This document shows, one piece after another, positions 8,055 through 18,445 of a stretch of DNA of 64,000 nucleotides. Origin of the DNA: an uncultured Sphingomonadaceae bacterium (GTDB lineage: Bacteria; Pseudomonadota; Alphaproteobacteria; Sphingomonadales; Sphingomonadaceae); assembly GCA_903871605.1 (NCBI GenBank), contig CAIQHF010000005.1, positions 62,001 through 126,000 of the forward strand, written 5' to 3'. Position numbers and translations under genes: made by a program. Under the pieces are notes generated by a model. It was not told the origin of the DNA and did not search any database. It was given only the letters and a program-made list of their open reading frames with translations. Position 1 is the stretch's first letter, and every line of letters begins with the position of its first letter.

Positions 8055-10646
8055 TTACAGCGTCCGTTCGCGCATCTCGACCTCGAACGTCTCGAGGAAG
8101 TCGCCCGGCTTGATGTCGGTGTGACTCTCGAAGGTGACGCCGCATTCGAGGCCCGCGCGGACCTCGGCGACATCGTCCTTGAAACGCCGGAGCGAGGCGA
8201 TCGACCCGTTGTAGACGATGACGTCCTCGCGCGTGATGCGCGCGCGCAGCGCCTTGCGGATGAAGCCATCGGTAACGAGCAGGCCCGCCGCCTTGCCGTG
8301 CTTGCCCGCCGAGAACACCTCGCGGACTTCGGCGCGGCCGACGACATGCTCGATCGCCTCCGGCCCGAGCTGCCCCGCCATCGCGGCGCGGATCTCGTCG
8401 AGCAGGTCGTAGATCACGTCGTAATATTTGAGCGCGACGCCGTCGCGCGTGGCGAACTGGCGCGCCTTGGCATTGGCACGGACGTTGAAGCCGATGATCG
8501 GCGCCTTCGAGGCCGCGGCCAGACTGACGTCGCTCTCGGTGATCCCACCGACGCCCGAGTGCAGGATGCGCACCTGGATGAGATCGGTCGAGATCTTGTT
8601 GAGCGAGCCGACGATGGCCTCCACCGAGCCCTGCGTGTCCGCCTTGACGACCACCGGGAACTGCTGCGCCTGCTTCTCGCGCAGCGCCGAGAACATCGTC
8701 TCGAGGCTGGCGGGCGCGAAGGTGGTGCGCTTGGTCTGGATAACGCCGGCACGGTAGGCGGCGACCTCGCGGGCGCGCGCTTCGTTCTCGACCACCGACA
8801 GCGGATCGCCCGCACCCGGCACGCCCGACAGGCCGAGCACCTCGACCGGCTGCGACGGACCCGCCGACTTGATCTGCTTGCCCTTGTCGTCGATCATCGC
8901 GCGGACCTTGCCGCTCTCGGCACCGACCACGAAGATGTCGCCGACTTTGAGCGTACCCTTGCGGATCAGGATCGTCGCGACCGGACCGCGGCCCGTATCG
9001 AGCTGCGCCTCGACCACGGTGCCTTCCGCAGGAACGTCGGGATTGGCCTTGAGTTCGAGGAACTCGGCCTGCAGCAGGATCTTCTCGATGAGCTCGTCGA
9101 GCCCGGTCTTGGCGGTCGCCGAGACCTCGACATCCTGGACGTCGCCGCCCATGCTCTCGACCTGGACGTCATATTGCAGCAGCGCCTCGCGGACCTTCTG
9201 TGCATTGCCGCCGGGCTTGTCGATCTTGTTGATCGCGACGATCATCGGCACGCCGGCCGCCTTGGTGTGGTTGATCGCCTCGATCGTCTGCGGACGGATG
9301 CCGTCGTCGGCCGCCACCACGATCACCACGATATCGGTGATGTTGGCACCACGCGCGCGCATGTCCGAAAAGGCCTCATGGCCCGGCGTGTCGAGGAAGG
9401 TGACCTTCTCGCCCGACTTCACCGTCACCTGATAGGCGCCGATATGCTGCGTGATCCCGCCCGCTTCGCCCGCGGCCACGTCGGTGCCGCGCAGCGCGTC
9501 GAGCAGCGAGGTCTTGCCGTGATCGACATGGCCCATGATCGTGACCACCGGCGAGCGCGGCACCGCGCCCTCGTCGGAATCGGTGTCGGTCGAGGCGACG
9601 ATGTCGACGTCGCTGTCGGACACGCGCTTGAGGTTGTGGCCGAATTCGGTGACGAGCAGCTCGGCGGTATCCTGGTCGATCGTCTGGTTGACGGTGACGG
9701 GCATGCCCATCTTGAACAGCGCCTTCACCAGATCCGCACCGCGCTCGGCCATGCGAATCGCGAGCTCGCCTACGGTGATCGTCTCGGGGACGACGACATC
9801 GCGGACCTGCTTGGTCTGCGGGCCTCCCGAGGCGTGGTGGCGCTTGTCCTTCTCGCGCGAGCGCTTGAGCGCGGCGAGGCTGCGGGCGCGTGCACCGCCC
9901 TCGTCGTCGAGCGCCTTGGTGACGGTGAGCTTGCCCGACTGGCGGCGATCGTCGGCACCGGGACGTCCGCTGCGTGCGGGCTTGGGCGGCATCTTCGGGC
10001 GCTCGGGCGAGGCAACCGGCGTGAAGCGACGCGGCGGCGGCACGCCGTTGCTCGGGCGCGCCTCGGGTTCGGCGCCAGCCTCGATCGCAGCGGCAACCTC
10101 GGGCTCGGCGGCAGGCGCCTCGACGGCGGCGGGCGTCGGCGCGGGGGCGGCCTTGTCCTCGACGGGTGCGTTATTCGCGGTCTCGGCGCGGATCTTCTCG
10201 TTCTCGATCGCCTCTGCCTTGAGGCGCTCGTCGCGACGACGATTCTCCTCATTGGCCGCCATGCGCGCCTCTTCGGCCTCGCGCAGCAAGCGCTCCTGCT
10301 GTTCACGACGCTCGAGCGGCGTCAGCGGGCGCGTATTGACCTGCGGCGCGCGTTGCACCGGGGCGGGCGCGACGGGACGCGGCGGCGGTGGCGGGGGTGC
10401 CGCGACGACGGGCGCGGCGACCGCCGCCGTCCGAACCTCGGGCTCGGGCGCCGGAGCGGCCTCGACGGGGGCCTCGACCTGCGGTTCCTCACCTGGTCGG
10501 CTGAGCACGCGACGACGCTTCACCTCGACCACGACGGTGTTCGAGCGGCCATGGCTGAAGCTCTGCTTCACCTTGCCCGTCTCGACCGTGCGCGTAAGGC
10601 CCAGCGGCGCACGCATACCCAGTTTCGGCTTGTCCTGATCGCTCAT
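8055..10646 (-). CDS. infB: Translation initiation factor IF-2
   Basis: The 863-residue GTPase brings initiator tRNA to the 30S subunit. The G domain shows [15 protein letters not shown] (G1), [13 protein letters not shown] (G3) and NKIDK (G4) at about residues 370-490. The C-terminal beta-barrel and IF2 domains follow and end in ERTL. The first ~290 residues are a low-complexity Ala/Pro/Glu/Arg-rich extension after the conserved start [17 protein letters not shown], typical of alphaproteobacterial IF-2. It lies 8 bp after ylxR. Confidence 0.98.
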   Translation of the reverse strand: MSDQDKPKLGMRAPLGLTRTVETGKVKQSFSHGRSNTVVVEVKRRRVLSRPGEEPQVEAPVEAAPAPEPEVRTAAVAAPVVAAPPPPPPRPVAPAPVQRAPQVNTRPLTPLERREQQERLLREAEEARMAANEENRRRDERLKAEAIENEKIRAETANNAPVEDKAAPAPTPAAVEAPAAEPEVAAAIEAGAEPEARPSNGVPPPRRFTPVASPERPKMPPKPARSGRPGADDRRQSGKLTVTKALDDEGGARARSLAALKRSREKDKRHHASGGPQTKQVRDVVVPETITVGELAIRMAERGADLVKALFKMGMPVTVNQTIDQDTAELLVTEFGHNLKRVSDSDVDIVASTDTDSDEGAVPRSPVVTIMGHVDHGKTSLLDALRGTDVAAGEAGGITQHIGAYQVTVKSGEKVTFLDTPGHEAFSDMRARGANITDIVVIVVAADDGIRPQTIEAINHTKAAGVPMIVAINKIDKPGGNAQKVREALLQYDVQVESMGGDVQDVEVSATAKTGLDELIEKILLQAEFLELKANPDVPAEGTVVEAQLDTGRGPVATILIRKGTLKVGDIFVVGAESGKVRAMIDDKGKQIKSAGPSQPVEVLGLSGVPGAGDPLSVVENEARAREVAAYRAGVIQTKRTTFAPASLETMFSALREKQAQQFPVVVKADTQGSVEAIVGSLNKISTDLIQVRILHSGVGGITESDVSLAAASKAPIIGFNVRANAKARQFATRDGVALKYYDVIYDLLDEIRAAMAGQLGPEAIEHVVGRAEVREVFSAGKHGKAAGLLVTDGFIRKALRARITREDVIVYNGSIASLRRFKDDVAEVRAGLECGVTFESHTDIKPGDFLETFEVEMRERTL

Positions 10647-10654
10647 CGACTACT

Positions 10655-11590
10655 CTAATCCCTACGGTCATTCCCGGTGACGTCGCCACCGGTATCGTTC
10701 ACGCCGGCAGCGTCGCCGCCATCGGTGTCGTTCTGCCCCGACGGCGCGCTGCCGTCGGCCTCGTTCGTCATGGTCGAAACCGGAAGGCCCCGCGAAGAAT
10801 CGCGAGGCTCGGCCTCACCATATAGTCCGATAAATCCACGCCAACGTGCGAGCGCATGTGATACGCGCTGAGCGGCAGCCCGGTCTATGAGGGCGATATG
10901 TACCACATTCTCGCGCCCGAGCGCCATCGCCAATATGGTGCGCGAGACGGGCAATGCCACCCCCCGCAGGCCCGAGCCCTCCTCGTCGCGTCCGACGCGC
11001 AGCGCCTGGTCGAGCTTGCGCGATCCATCGGTCCCTGCGTCTGCTGCATGCAGCAGCAGTTGGACGCGGCCCTTGCGGGCCGCCTCCTCGATCCGATCCG
11101 ACCCGAGCACCAGGGCACCCGCGCGCGATTCCAGCCCGAGCCGGTCAAGGAACGCGCGTTCGAGCGCGCTCTCGATGCGCGCCCCGAGATCGTCGGGAAC
11201 GGTGAGCGGCTTGCCCTTGAACGAGCGAGCGAGCGCGCCCTTGAGCTTGCCCTTGGTTTGCGCGGCCTCGAGCGTCTTTCGATCGACGCCGATCCATGCG
11301 CCGCGGCCGGGCGCCTTGGCGCGCACATCGGGCAGCAGGTCGCCATCGGGCGAGATGGCGAGCCGGATCAGATTGGCACGCGCGTCGTGGGCCCCGGTGA
11401 GGATGCACCGGCGCTCGGGGACGTGCGGAAACTCCCCCTCGCTTGCAAGGGAGGGGGTTGGGGGGTGGGTGACGTCGTCTGGGGTCGGCGGCGAGCCATT
11501 GATGGACTCACCCACCCCAACCCCTCCCTTGAAGGGGAGGGGCTTGTCTTCGTCAGGCGTTACAGCGCTCGGGGTCTCATTGTTCGCCAT
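10655..11590 (-). CDS. YlxR/DUF448 RNA-binding protein fused to an L7Ae-like domain, with repeat insertion
   Basis: The protein has 311 residues if started at the ATG that begins [10 protein letters not shown], which overlaps the nusA 3' end by 14 bp. The YlxR domain starts at RRCILTG and includes LPDVRAKAPGRGAWIG. An L7Ae-like half follows (AGALVLGSDRIEEAARKGRVQLLL and ENVVHIALIDRAAA). The N-terminus carries about 38 residues (KPLPFKGGVGVGES... to ...PTPSLASEGEF) encoded by a palindromic repeat and not part of the family. YlxR proteins sit in the nusA-infB operon and affect transcription or RNase P activity in some bacteria. The C-terminal ~40 residues are acidic and low complexity. Confidence 0.85.
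   Translation of the reverse strand: MANNETPSAVTPDEDKPLPFKGGVGVGESINGSPPTPDDVTHPPTPSLASEGEFPHVPERRCILTGAHDARANLIRLAISPDGDLLPDVRAKAPGRGAWIGVDRKTLEAAQTKGKLKGALARSFKGKPLTVPDDLGARIESALERAFLDRLGLESRAGALVLGSDRIEEAARKGRVQLLLHAADAGTDGSRKLDQALRVGRDEEGSGLRGVALPVSRTILAMALGRENVVHIALIDRAAAQRVSHALARWRGFIGLYGEAEPRDSSRGLPVSTMTNEADGSAPSGQNDTDGGDAAGVNDTGGDVTGNDRRD
11432..11544. repeat. Palindromic repeat element inside ylxR
   Basis: Two long arms face each other. The left arm, 11432-11471, contains CTTGCAAGGGAGGGGGTTGG and GGGTGGGTGA. The right arm, 11508-11544, contains TCACCCACCCCAACCCCTCC and TTGAAGGGGAGGGGC. Each arm also has an internal hairpin around its CTTGCAAG or CTTGAAG centre. The element is read in frame as the N-terminal extension of the YlxR protein, just upstream of the first conserved residues. 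Confidence 0.8.
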
Positions 11591-13205
11591 CCGCGCCAGC
11601 GTCCTCCGCTGGTTGCGGCTCGTCGTCGAACCAGCCGGCGGCGTGGCGCGCGGCCATGATGATCTCGTTGCCCTGCTCTTCGGAGAGGCCATATTCGGCG
11701 AGCACGCCGCCCTTGTCCTCGGCGCGCTGCTTGACCGGCGCGGCGCCCTCGGCACGGCGGCGCGGTTCGACGCGCTTCTTCTGGACGAGCTCGTCGGTGG
11801 CGAGATCGCCGATGTCGTCGAGCGTCAGGATCTTGGCCTTGCCCAGCGTCACCATCATCGCTTCGGTGATGTAGGGCAGCTCGCCGATCGCATCCTCGAC
11901 GCCGAGCGCCTGGCGCGCCTCACGATTGGCGGCCTCCTTGCGCTCTAGCGCCTCCTGCGCGCGGTTCTGCAGCTCGGCGGCGAGATCGTCGTCGAAGCCC
12001 TCGATCGCGGCCAGTTCGGACGGATCGACATAGGCGACCTCCTCGAGGCTGCCGAATCCTTCGGCGACGAGCAGCTGCGCGAGCGTCTCGTCGACGTCGA
12101 GCTCGCCCTCGAACAGGCCGGTGCGCTCGGTGAATTCCTTCTGGCGCTTCTCCGACGCATCGGCCTCGGTGAGGATGTCGATCGCCTTGCCGGTGAGCTG
12201 AGACGCCAGGCGGACATTCTGGCCGCGGCGGCCGATCGCGAGGCTGAGCTGGTCGTCGGGGACGACGACCTCGATGCGCTCGTCATCCTCGTCGATCACG
12301 ACGCGCGCGACATGCGCGGGCTGGAGCGCGTTGACGACGAAAGTCGCGACGTCGGGCGACCAGGGGATGATGTCGATCTTCTCGCCCTGCATCTCCTGCA
12401 CGACCGCCTGGACGCGGCTGCCCTTCATGCCGACGCACGCGCCGACCGGATCGATCGAGGAGTCGCGCGAGATCACGCCGATCTTGGCGCGCGAGCCCGG
12501 ATCGCGAGCGGCCGCCATGATCGTGATCACGCCGTCGTAGATTTCGGGGACCTCCTGCGCGAACAGCTTCTTCATGAAGTCGGGATGCGCGCGAGAAAGG
12601 AAGATCTGCGGGCCGCGGACCTCGCGCGCGACCTTGAGGATCAGCGAGCGGATGCGGTCGCCGACGCGTACCACTTCGCGCGGGATCTGCGCGTCGCGGC
12701 GGATGACGCCCTCGGCGCGGCCCAGGTCGACGACGACATGGCCGAACTCGACGCGCTTGACGACGCCGGTGATGACCTCGCCGACGCGGTCCTTGAACTC
12801 GCCATATTGGCGTTCCCGTTCCGCATCGCGGACCTTCTGGAAGATGATCTGCTTGCTGGCCTGCGCCTGGATGCGGCCGAACTCGATCGCGGGAAGCGGA
12901 TCGACGATATAGTCGCCGATCGCGGCGCCCTTCTGCAGCTTCTCGGCGTCGGGCACCGAGATCTGGGTGAAGTAGTTCTCGACCTCCTCGACGACCTCGA
13001 CGACGCGCCACAGGCGGAGCTCGCCGCCCTTGGGGTCGATCTTGGCGCGGATGTCGTTCTCGGCGCCGTAGCGCGTCTTGGCGGCGCGCTGGATCGCGTC
13101 CTCCATCGCCTCGATGACGATCTCGCGGTCGATCAGCTTCTCTTTCGCCACCGAGTCGGCGATGGCGAGCAGTTCGGCCTTGTTGGCGGAAATGGCGGTG
13201 GCCAC
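11577..13205 (-). CDS. nusA: Transcription termination/antitermination factor NusA
   Basis: The 542-residue RNA polymerase-associated factor has an N-terminal domain ([20 protein letters not shown]), an S1 domain ([20 protein letters not shown]), KH1 ([19 protein letters not shown]) and KH2 ([20 protein letters not shown]). Helix-hairpin-helix repeats follow ([20 protein letters not shown], then a second). I choose the GTG at 13203-13205 because a GGAAGGAT ribosome site precedes it and the fold begins there; upstream residues in this frame belong to the rimP region. It starts 5 bp after rimP. Confidence 0.97.
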   Translation of the reverse strand: MATAISANKAELLAIADSVAKEKLIDREIVIEAMEDAIQRAAKTRYGAENDIRAKIDPKGGELRLWRVVEVVEEVENYFTQISVPDAEKLQKGAAIGDYIVDPLPAIEFGRIQAQASKQIIFQKVRDAERERQYGEFKDRVGEVITGVVKRVEFGHVVVDLGRAEGVIRRDAQIPREVVRVGDRIRSLILKVAREVRGPQIFLSRAHPDFMKKLFAQEVPEIYDGVITIMAAARDPGSRAKIGVISRDSSIDPVGACVGMKGSRVQAVVQEMQGEKIDIIPWSPDVATFVVNALQPAHVARVVIDEDDERIEVVVPDDQLSLAIGRRGQNVRLASQLTGKAIDILTEADASEKRQKEFTERTGLFEGELDVDETLAQLLVAEGFGSLEEVAYVDPSELAAIEGFDDDLAAELQNRAQEALERKEAANREARQALGVEDAIGELPYITEAMMVTLGKAKILTLDDIGDLATDELVQKKRVEPRRRAEGAAPVKQRAEDKGGVLAEYGLSEEQGNEIIMAARHAAGWFDDEPQPAEDAGADGEQ

Positions 13206-13210
13206 GAGGT

Positions 13211-13813
13211 CTATCCTTCCTTCGAGATGCTGTCGTCGCCGTCGTCGGGCGCGATTTCGATGATCTTGTCCGCACCCTCTGTCGACGTATTTTCGTAGAC
13301 GACCTCGTCCGCTTCCGCGGCCGAGAGGGGCGCGGTGGCCTTGATGAGCGCGTCGGTCAAGATCAGCTTGGCCGAGGCGATGGTGGACATGTCGGTCGCG
13401 AACTCGCCGGCGTCCTTGGAAAGCGCGAAGCGGACGGTAGTGCCGTCGGTGCCGAGAATGCGCCCATCGAGATGCTTGCGCCCCTCGATCTTGTCGACCA
13501 GCCGGACGCGCGCGTCGAAGCCGGCCCAGTCGTCGAAGTCGGCGAGACGCGTCAGCGGCCGGTCGATACCGGGCGAGCTGACCTCGAGCCGATAAGCTTC
13601 CTCGATCGGGTCGTGCTGGTCGAGCACGTCGGAGATGCGGCGGCTGAGCGCTTCGCAGTCGGAGAGGTCGAGCTGGCGCGTATCGGGACGCTCGGCCATC
13701 ACCTGCAGCGTCGGATCCGAGCGGCCGCCGTTCATCTTGACGCGCACCAGCGCGAGGCCGAGCGCGTGCGCTTCGGGCTCGATCAGGCGGGCGATGTCGG
13801 CGATGTCGGTCAT
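13211..13813 (-). CDS. rimP: Ribosome maturation factor RimP
   Basis: The 200-residue protein acts in 30S subunit assembly. It shows the family segments RLIEPEAHALGLALVRVKM, DCEALSRRISDVLDQHDPI, YRLEVSSPGIDRPLTRLADF and the C-terminal SH3-like IEGRKHLDGRILG. The start is the ATG beginning MTDIADIARLI; a longer reading would add residues outside the fold. It is the first gene of the long leftward operon. The 197 bp between it and the divergent sugar dehydrogenase gene should hold the operon promoter, but I see no unambiguous -35/-10 pair. Confidence 0.95.
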   Translation of the reverse strand: MTDIADIARLIEPEAHALGLALVRVKMNGGRSDPTLQVMAERPDTRQLDLSDCEALSRRISDVLDQHDPIEEAYRLEVSSPGIDRPLTRLADFDDWAGFDARVRLVDKIEGRKHLDGRILGTDGTTVRFALSKDAGEFATDMSTIASAKLILTDALIKATAPLSAAEADEVVYENTSTEGADKIIEIAPDDGDDSISKEG

Positions 13814-14010
13814 GCGGTCCTTGGCGACAGAAAGCGTGGAAATGTCGAGCGCCTTCCAGCCGGCCCCGGGTGGGACCAGCCTCGGCAGAGTTTCCAATGT
13901 CGAGAAGGCACCGGCTATATAGATCGAGTCGTGCGTTCGGGCAAGCATGTGCGTATTCCATCCCCCGCTCGCCTCAGGCCGGACGGGCGCCCACCGGGAG
14001 AATCGAAGAT

Positions 14011-15216
14011 ATGCGTCCGATGCTGTGTGCCGCGCTGATGCTGCTTGCCACCCCCGCGATCGCCGAGGTGAATGCCGGACGCAACAGGCCCAATCCGGTC
14101 AAGCCGTTCGTCGCGACGGGCATCGCGACCTTCGACTATCCCTGGGCGATCGCCTTCCTGCCCGACGGGCACATGCTGATCACCGAAAAGCCGGGCAAGC
14201 TCTATCTGGTCAGCCAGATCGGCGCGAAGCAACAGGTTACCGGGGTGCCGCGGGTCAATTACGACAGCTCGCAGGAAGGGCTGCTCGATGTCGCGGTGTC
14301 ACCACATTTCGCCAGCGACCACATGATCTATCTGACCTATTCGGAGCCGGGCCCGGGCGGATCGGGACTGGCGCTGGCGCGCGCACGGCTCGCCGGCACG
14401 ACGCTCGCCGGACTGCAGGTGATCTGGCGCCAGCTGCCGCGCGGTCATGGCGGGCAGGACGGCGGGATCGTCGCCTTCGATCCATCCGGGCAGCATCTCT
14501 TCCTGAGCGTCGGCGAGCGCCAGCGCTTCACGCCCGCCCAGGATCCCAATCAGGCGACCGGAAAGATCCTGCGGCTGACGCTCGACGGCAAGCCCGCGCC
14601 AGGCAATCCGATGGCGGGAAGGGTCGGCGCGAGCGTCGTGACCGTGACCGATCCGCCCAACGATACCGTTGCTGCGAAGACCGCGCCGGGTCGCAAGGTG
14701 ACGCTGGCCGGCCCCAATCTGACGCCCGCCGAGACGTGGAGCACGGGACACCGCAATCCCTACGGCCTTGCCTTCGATGCGAAGGGGCTGTTGTGGGAGA
14801 TCGAGATGGGACCGAAGGGCGGCGACGAACTCAACCTGATCAAGCCCGGTCGCAACTATGGCTGGCCGATCGTCTCGAACGGAATCAACTATGACGGCGT
14901 GCCGATCCCGCGCCACGACACGCATCCCGCGTTCGAAAAGCCCGTCGTCTATTGGACGCCGGTGATCGCACCGGCGGGGCTCGCCTTTTATTATGCGGGG
15001 TTGTTTCCGCAGTGGCTCGGATCGGCGTTCACCGGCGGGCTGGCATCGGACGCGCTGGTGCGGATCGGTTTCGACGGCAAGGGCGGCGCCAACGAGGCCG
15101 AGCGCTGGGACATGGGGCACCGCATCCGCGACGTGAAGGTCGGCCCCGACGGCGCACTGTGGCTGCTCGAGGACGAAGAGGGCGGCCGGCTGCTCAGGCT
15201 CACACCGAAGCGATGA
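14011..15216 (+). CDS. PQQ-dependent aldose sugar dehydrogenase-like protein
   Basis: The 401-residue protein begins with a signal peptide (MRPMLCAALMLLATPAIA), so it acts in the periplasm. The body is a GSDH-type six-bladed propeller: YPWAIAFLPDGHMLITEKPG, EGLLDVAVSPHF, the His of LPRGHGGQDGG, STGHRNPYGLAFDAKGLLWE and GPKGGDELNLIKPGRNYGWP. These match soluble aldose dehydrogenases of the YliI/Asd type, which oxidise sugars with PQQ and calcium. The ATG is the first Met before the signal peptide. It is divergent from rimP. The substrate is not predictable. Confidence 0.88.
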   Translation: MRPMLCAALMLLATPAIAEVNAGRNRPNPVKPFVATGIATFDYPWAIAFLPDGHMLITEKPGKLYLVSQIGAKQQVTGVPRVNYDSSQEGLLDVAVSPHFASDHMIYLTYSEPGPGGSGLALARARLAGTTLAGLQVIWRQLPRGHGGQDGGIVAFDPSGQHLFLSVGERQRFTPAQDPNQATGKILRLTLDGKPAPGNPMAGRVGASVVTVTDPPNDTVAAKTAPGRKVTLAGPNLTPAETWSTGHRNPYGLAFDAKGLLWEIEMGPKGGDELNLIKPGRNYGWPIVSNGINYDGVPIPRHDTHPAFEKPVVYWTPVIAPAGLAFYYAGLFPQWLGSAFTGGLASDALVRIGFDGKGGANEAERWDMGHRIRDVKVGPDGALWLLEDEEGGRLLRLTPKR

Positions 15217-15274
15217 CCGACGGCACCGACCGATCCGAGGAGAGGTCACGCCCGCCGAGACCGGCACGGCCCCC

Positions 15275-18200
15275 TCAGCCGGCGGCGGCCACGCGGTTCC
15301 GTCCCGCCTCCTTGGCGGCATAGAGTGCCGCGTCTGCGCGGGCGTAGAGGCTGTCATAATCTTCGCCCGCGCGCATCTCGGCGATGCCGAGGCTAGCCGT
15401 CACGCGGATCACGCCACCGTCGACCTCGATCGCCCCCGCAGCGATCGCGACGCGCAGCCGATCGGAAAGCAACCTGGCGCCTTGGCCGGTCGTATGCGGC
15501 ATCAGCAACGCGAACTCCTCGCCACCGATTCGACCAACCATGTCGGTCGAGCGGACATGCTGCGCGAAGACGCGACCGACCATCGCCAATACCGCGTCGC
15601 CGCAGGGATGCCCCCATGTATCGTTGATGCGCTTGAAGTCGTCGAGGTCGACGACCGCGAGGCTGACCGGAAGGTGGTGGCGATCCGCCAGCGCGATCAG
15701 TTCGTTGGCCCGCTCGAGGAAATGGCGACGATTGGCACAGCCGGTCAGCGTGTCGGTCATCGCCAGCTGCGCCAGCCGCTCATTGGCTGCACTCAGATCG
15801 GCGGTCCGCTCGGCGATCTGGCGCTCGAGCTCGGCCTGGCGATGGCGGAGATACGCGGTGCGGCGACGGATCAGGATCGCGATCCCGACCACCAGCAACG
15901 CGATCGCGGCCAGCCGCAGCCAGAGCCGCTGATACCATGCCGGTCGGACATCGATCCGCAATGCCAGGCCACGCTCGGTCCACGCACCGGCGCGATTGGA
16001 TCCGCGCAGGCGCAGCGTGTAATGCCCCGGCGGCAGATTGGTATAGGCGGCGAGCCGGCGGGTCGAGTCGGTCTTGGTCCAGTCGCTGTCGAACCCGTCG
16101 AGCCGATAGGCATAGCGATTATGCTCGGGGGCGGTGAAATCGAGCGCCGCAAACTCGACGGCCAGGCTGTTCGTCTCGGGCGTCAGGACGATCGGTTCGG
16201 CATTGCCGCGGTCGTTGAACGGCGCGACCGGCACCGAGACGCCACCGACGCGGATGTCGGTGACGATCACGCGCGGCCGGAAGCGCCACATCGGCAGCGA
16301 TCCCGGCCGCACCACGGTGAGCCCGTCCTTGGCGCCGAACAGCGCCTCCCCCGCCGCATCGGCGCCTCGCGCGCCGACGAAATAGTCGCGCAGCGCAGAT
16401 CCGTCCGCAGGACCGACGCCGCGGATCGCGAGACTGTCCGGATCGATCCGCGCGAGCCCGTCGTCGGTGCCCGCCCACAAGGTGCCGCCGCCGTCGATCG
16501 ACAGGCTGTCGACATTGACGTGCGGAAGCCCTTGGGCGGTGCCGAACCGGCGGAACCGCAGATGCCCGCCTGCGTCGCGCCCCGTCAGCAGCGCGAGGCC
16601 GCCGCCGAAGGTGCCGACCCATAGCCGGCCCCTGCGATCGATCTGGAGCGCCGAGACGAAACGCCCGGGCAGCGCATGCGGATCGGCAGGATCGGCGGCG
16701 ACCGCCTCGACCGCGTGGCTCGCCAGATCGATCCGGTTCAGCCCGTTGCGCGTGCCGACCCAGAGGTCGCGCCCGGTGCCGCGCAGGATGATGTTGACGT
16801 CGGGATTGGACAGTTTGGCGGCATCCGCGGGCCCGAAGACGATCCGTCCCGTAGATCCCGGCGACCTGCCCGGCGCGATGCCCCATACACCGTCATATTC
16901 GCCGCCGACCCACAGCACACCGTCGTCATAGGCAAGAGCGTTGATCGCGAGATGGGGATCGCGGCCGGCAACCCTGACCAGCCGCGCCCCGCGGGCCGCG
17001 AGACCGGCGGCGTAGAGACCACGACGCGTGCCGAGAAAGACCTGGTCACGCCCGGCCTCGACCATCGCGAACACCGATTCCTGCGGCAGCGAGCGATCGG
17101 GCCGGGCCGGATCGGGCCGCAACGCCGCGATCCGCCCGCGCATCGGATCGATCACGTCGGCGCCGCCATCGATATAGCCGAGCCAGACATGGCCGTCGCG
17201 GGTCGGCAGGATCGACAGAACATCGCCCGAGCTGAGGCTGCCTGGGCGATCCTGCATCCCGAAGATGGTGGTGACCAGCCCGGGATCGGGGGGATGATAG
17301 CTCAGCCCGCCCGTGCCGCCGGCCCACAGCGAGCCGGCATTGTCGACCAGCAGCGCCCAGATGTCGTTATGCGCCAGGCTGGTTGGCAGCGTCCGATCAT
17401 GCAGGATGCGGACCGCGGCCCCCGTCTGCGTATCGATCGAGACGATCCCCGAAGCGCGCAGCGACGCCCATATCGTGTGCGGCCCCGCGGCGGTGATCGC
17501 CGAGATCGAGCTCGGCGGCAGATGCGCCTCCGCGCCGATCGCGCGCGGTGCGGAACCGGGTCGATCGATGACGAACAGACCGTTGCGCACCGTGCCGATC
17601 CAGATCCGGCCGTCGCCATCCTGGAAGAGCGCGGACACCCCGAGCGTCTGCCCGCCGAGCGGCACGGCGAGAAATTGGCGCGCCTTGGCGACCCGCCGCG
17701 CAAGGCCGGTCGGCGTGCCGATCCACAGCGCGCCGGCACGATCGCGCAGTGCCGCCTGGATGCGCCCCGCCGGAAGCCCCGCCGCGCCCGCCATGCCGGC
17801 GCGCAAAATGCCGACCGCGCCGGTTTCGGGATCGAGATGGCGAAGCCCGTCGTCGGTGCCGATCCACAGGCCGCCGGCGCCGTCGTCGATGATCGCGCCG
17901 ATATGGATGCGCCCCGCCTCGAGACCGAGCGCGATCAGGTCGAATCTGTCGCGGACCGGGTCGTAGCGCGCAAGCCGGCCCGCGGCGGTGCCGATCCACA
18001 GCCGGCCGGCCGGATCGACATGCAGCGTCTGGATCCAGTCGTCGGGCAGGCTGCCGGGCACCTGCGGATCCGCCCGGTAGGATTTGAACCGATAGCCGTC
18101 CCAGCGCGCCAGCCCGCCCTGCGTGCCGATCCAGAGAAACCCGTCATGGTCCTGCGCGAGCGCGGTCGCGACGGGATGCGGCATCCCCTGATCGTGGCCG

Positions 18201-18442
18201 TAATTGCGGAACACGACCGAGCTCAGGCTCGCCCAGCGGCGATCCCCTTGCGCCCGTGCGCCCGTCGCGCTCCAGACCAGTGCCGCGCCCGCGATCACGC
18301 ACAGCCACGGCTTGACGCGCAGCCCGAACGCCCTCGCGCCGGCGCGGCGCCCTCCCCCCCGCGCCGACGGCAGCGGACCGTCGCCGGCGCGAACGGCGGC
18401 TTGGACATCGCTTCGTGCGGACGATGTGCGGTCGGAGGGCAT
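15275..18442 (-). CDS. Sensor diguanylate cyclase with periplasmic beta-propeller and Y_Y_Y domain
   Basis: The ~1055-residue membrane protein makes cyclic di-GMP. An N-terminal hydrophobic segment (WLCVIAGAALVWSATGARAQ) directs a large periplasmic sensor of repeated blades with WIGT/LWIGT motifs (two-component regulator propeller). A Y_Y_Y-type domain follows (YAYRLDGFDSDW, NLPPGHYTLRLRGSN), then a transmembrane helix (LAAIALLVVGIAILI), a short coiled coil (RQAELERQIAERTADLSAAN) and a GGDEF domain. The signature is GGEEF with an intact inhibitory RxxD site (RSTD) five residues upstream. The start is ATG at 18442, with a GTG one codon before. The ligand is unknown. Confidence 0.92.
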   Translation of the reverse strand: MPSDRTSSARSDVQAAVRAGDGPLPSARGGGRRAGARAFGLRVKPWLCVIAGAALVWSATGARAQGDRRWASLSSVVFRNYGHDQGMPHPVATALAQDHDGFLWIGTQGGLARWDGYRFKSYRADPQVPGSLPDDWIQTLHVDPAGRLWIGTAAGRLARYDPVRDRFDLIALGLEAGRIHIGAIIDDGAGGLWIGTDDGLRHLDPETGAVGILRAGMAGAAGLPAGRIQAALRDRAGALWIGTPTGLARRVAKARQFLAVPLGGQTLGVSALFQDGDGRIWIGTVRNGLFVIDRPGSAPRAIGAEAHLPPSSISAITAAGPHTIWASLRASGIVSIDTQTGAAVRILHDRTLPTSLAHNDIWALLVDNAGSLWAGGTGGLSYHPPDPGLVTTIFGMQDRPGSLSSGDVLSILPTRDGHVWLGYIDGGADVIDPMRGRIAALRPDPARPDRSLPQESVFAMVEAGRDQVFLGTRRGLYAAGLAARGARLVRVAGRDPHLAINALAYDDGVLWVGGEYDGVWGIAPGRSPGSTGRIVFGPADAAKLSNPDVNIILRGTGRDLWVGTRNGLNRIDLASHAVEAVAADPADPHALPGRFVSALQIDRRGRLWVGTFGGGLALLTGRDAGGHLRFRRFGTAQGLPHVNVDSLSIDGGGTLWAGTDDGLARIDPDSLAIRGVGPADGSALRDYFVGARGADAAGEALFGAKDGLTVVRPGSLPMWRFRPRVIVTDIRVGGVSVPVAPFNDRGNAEPIVLTPETNSLAVEFAALDFTAPEHNRYAYRLDGFDSDWTKTDSTRRLAAYTNLPPGHYTLRLRGSNRAGAWTERGLALRIDVRPAWYQRLWLRLAAIALLVVGIAILIRRRTAYLRHRQAELERQIAERTADLSAANERLAQLAMTDTLTGCANRRHFLERANELIALADRHHLPVSLAVVDLDDFKRINDTWGHPCGDAVLAMVGRVFAQHVRSTDMVGRIGGEEFALLMPHTTGQGARLLSDRLRVAIAAGAIEVDGGVIRVTASLGIAEMRAGEDYDSLYARADAALYAAKEAGRNRVAAAG

Positions 18443-18445
18443 CAC

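Noticed and set aside
7953-10658. A 901-codon open frame on the plus strand opposite infB
   Set aside because: It mirrors the infB codon pattern and gives a low-complexity Arg/Asp/Leu-rich product; IF-2 motifs on the minus strand are decisive.
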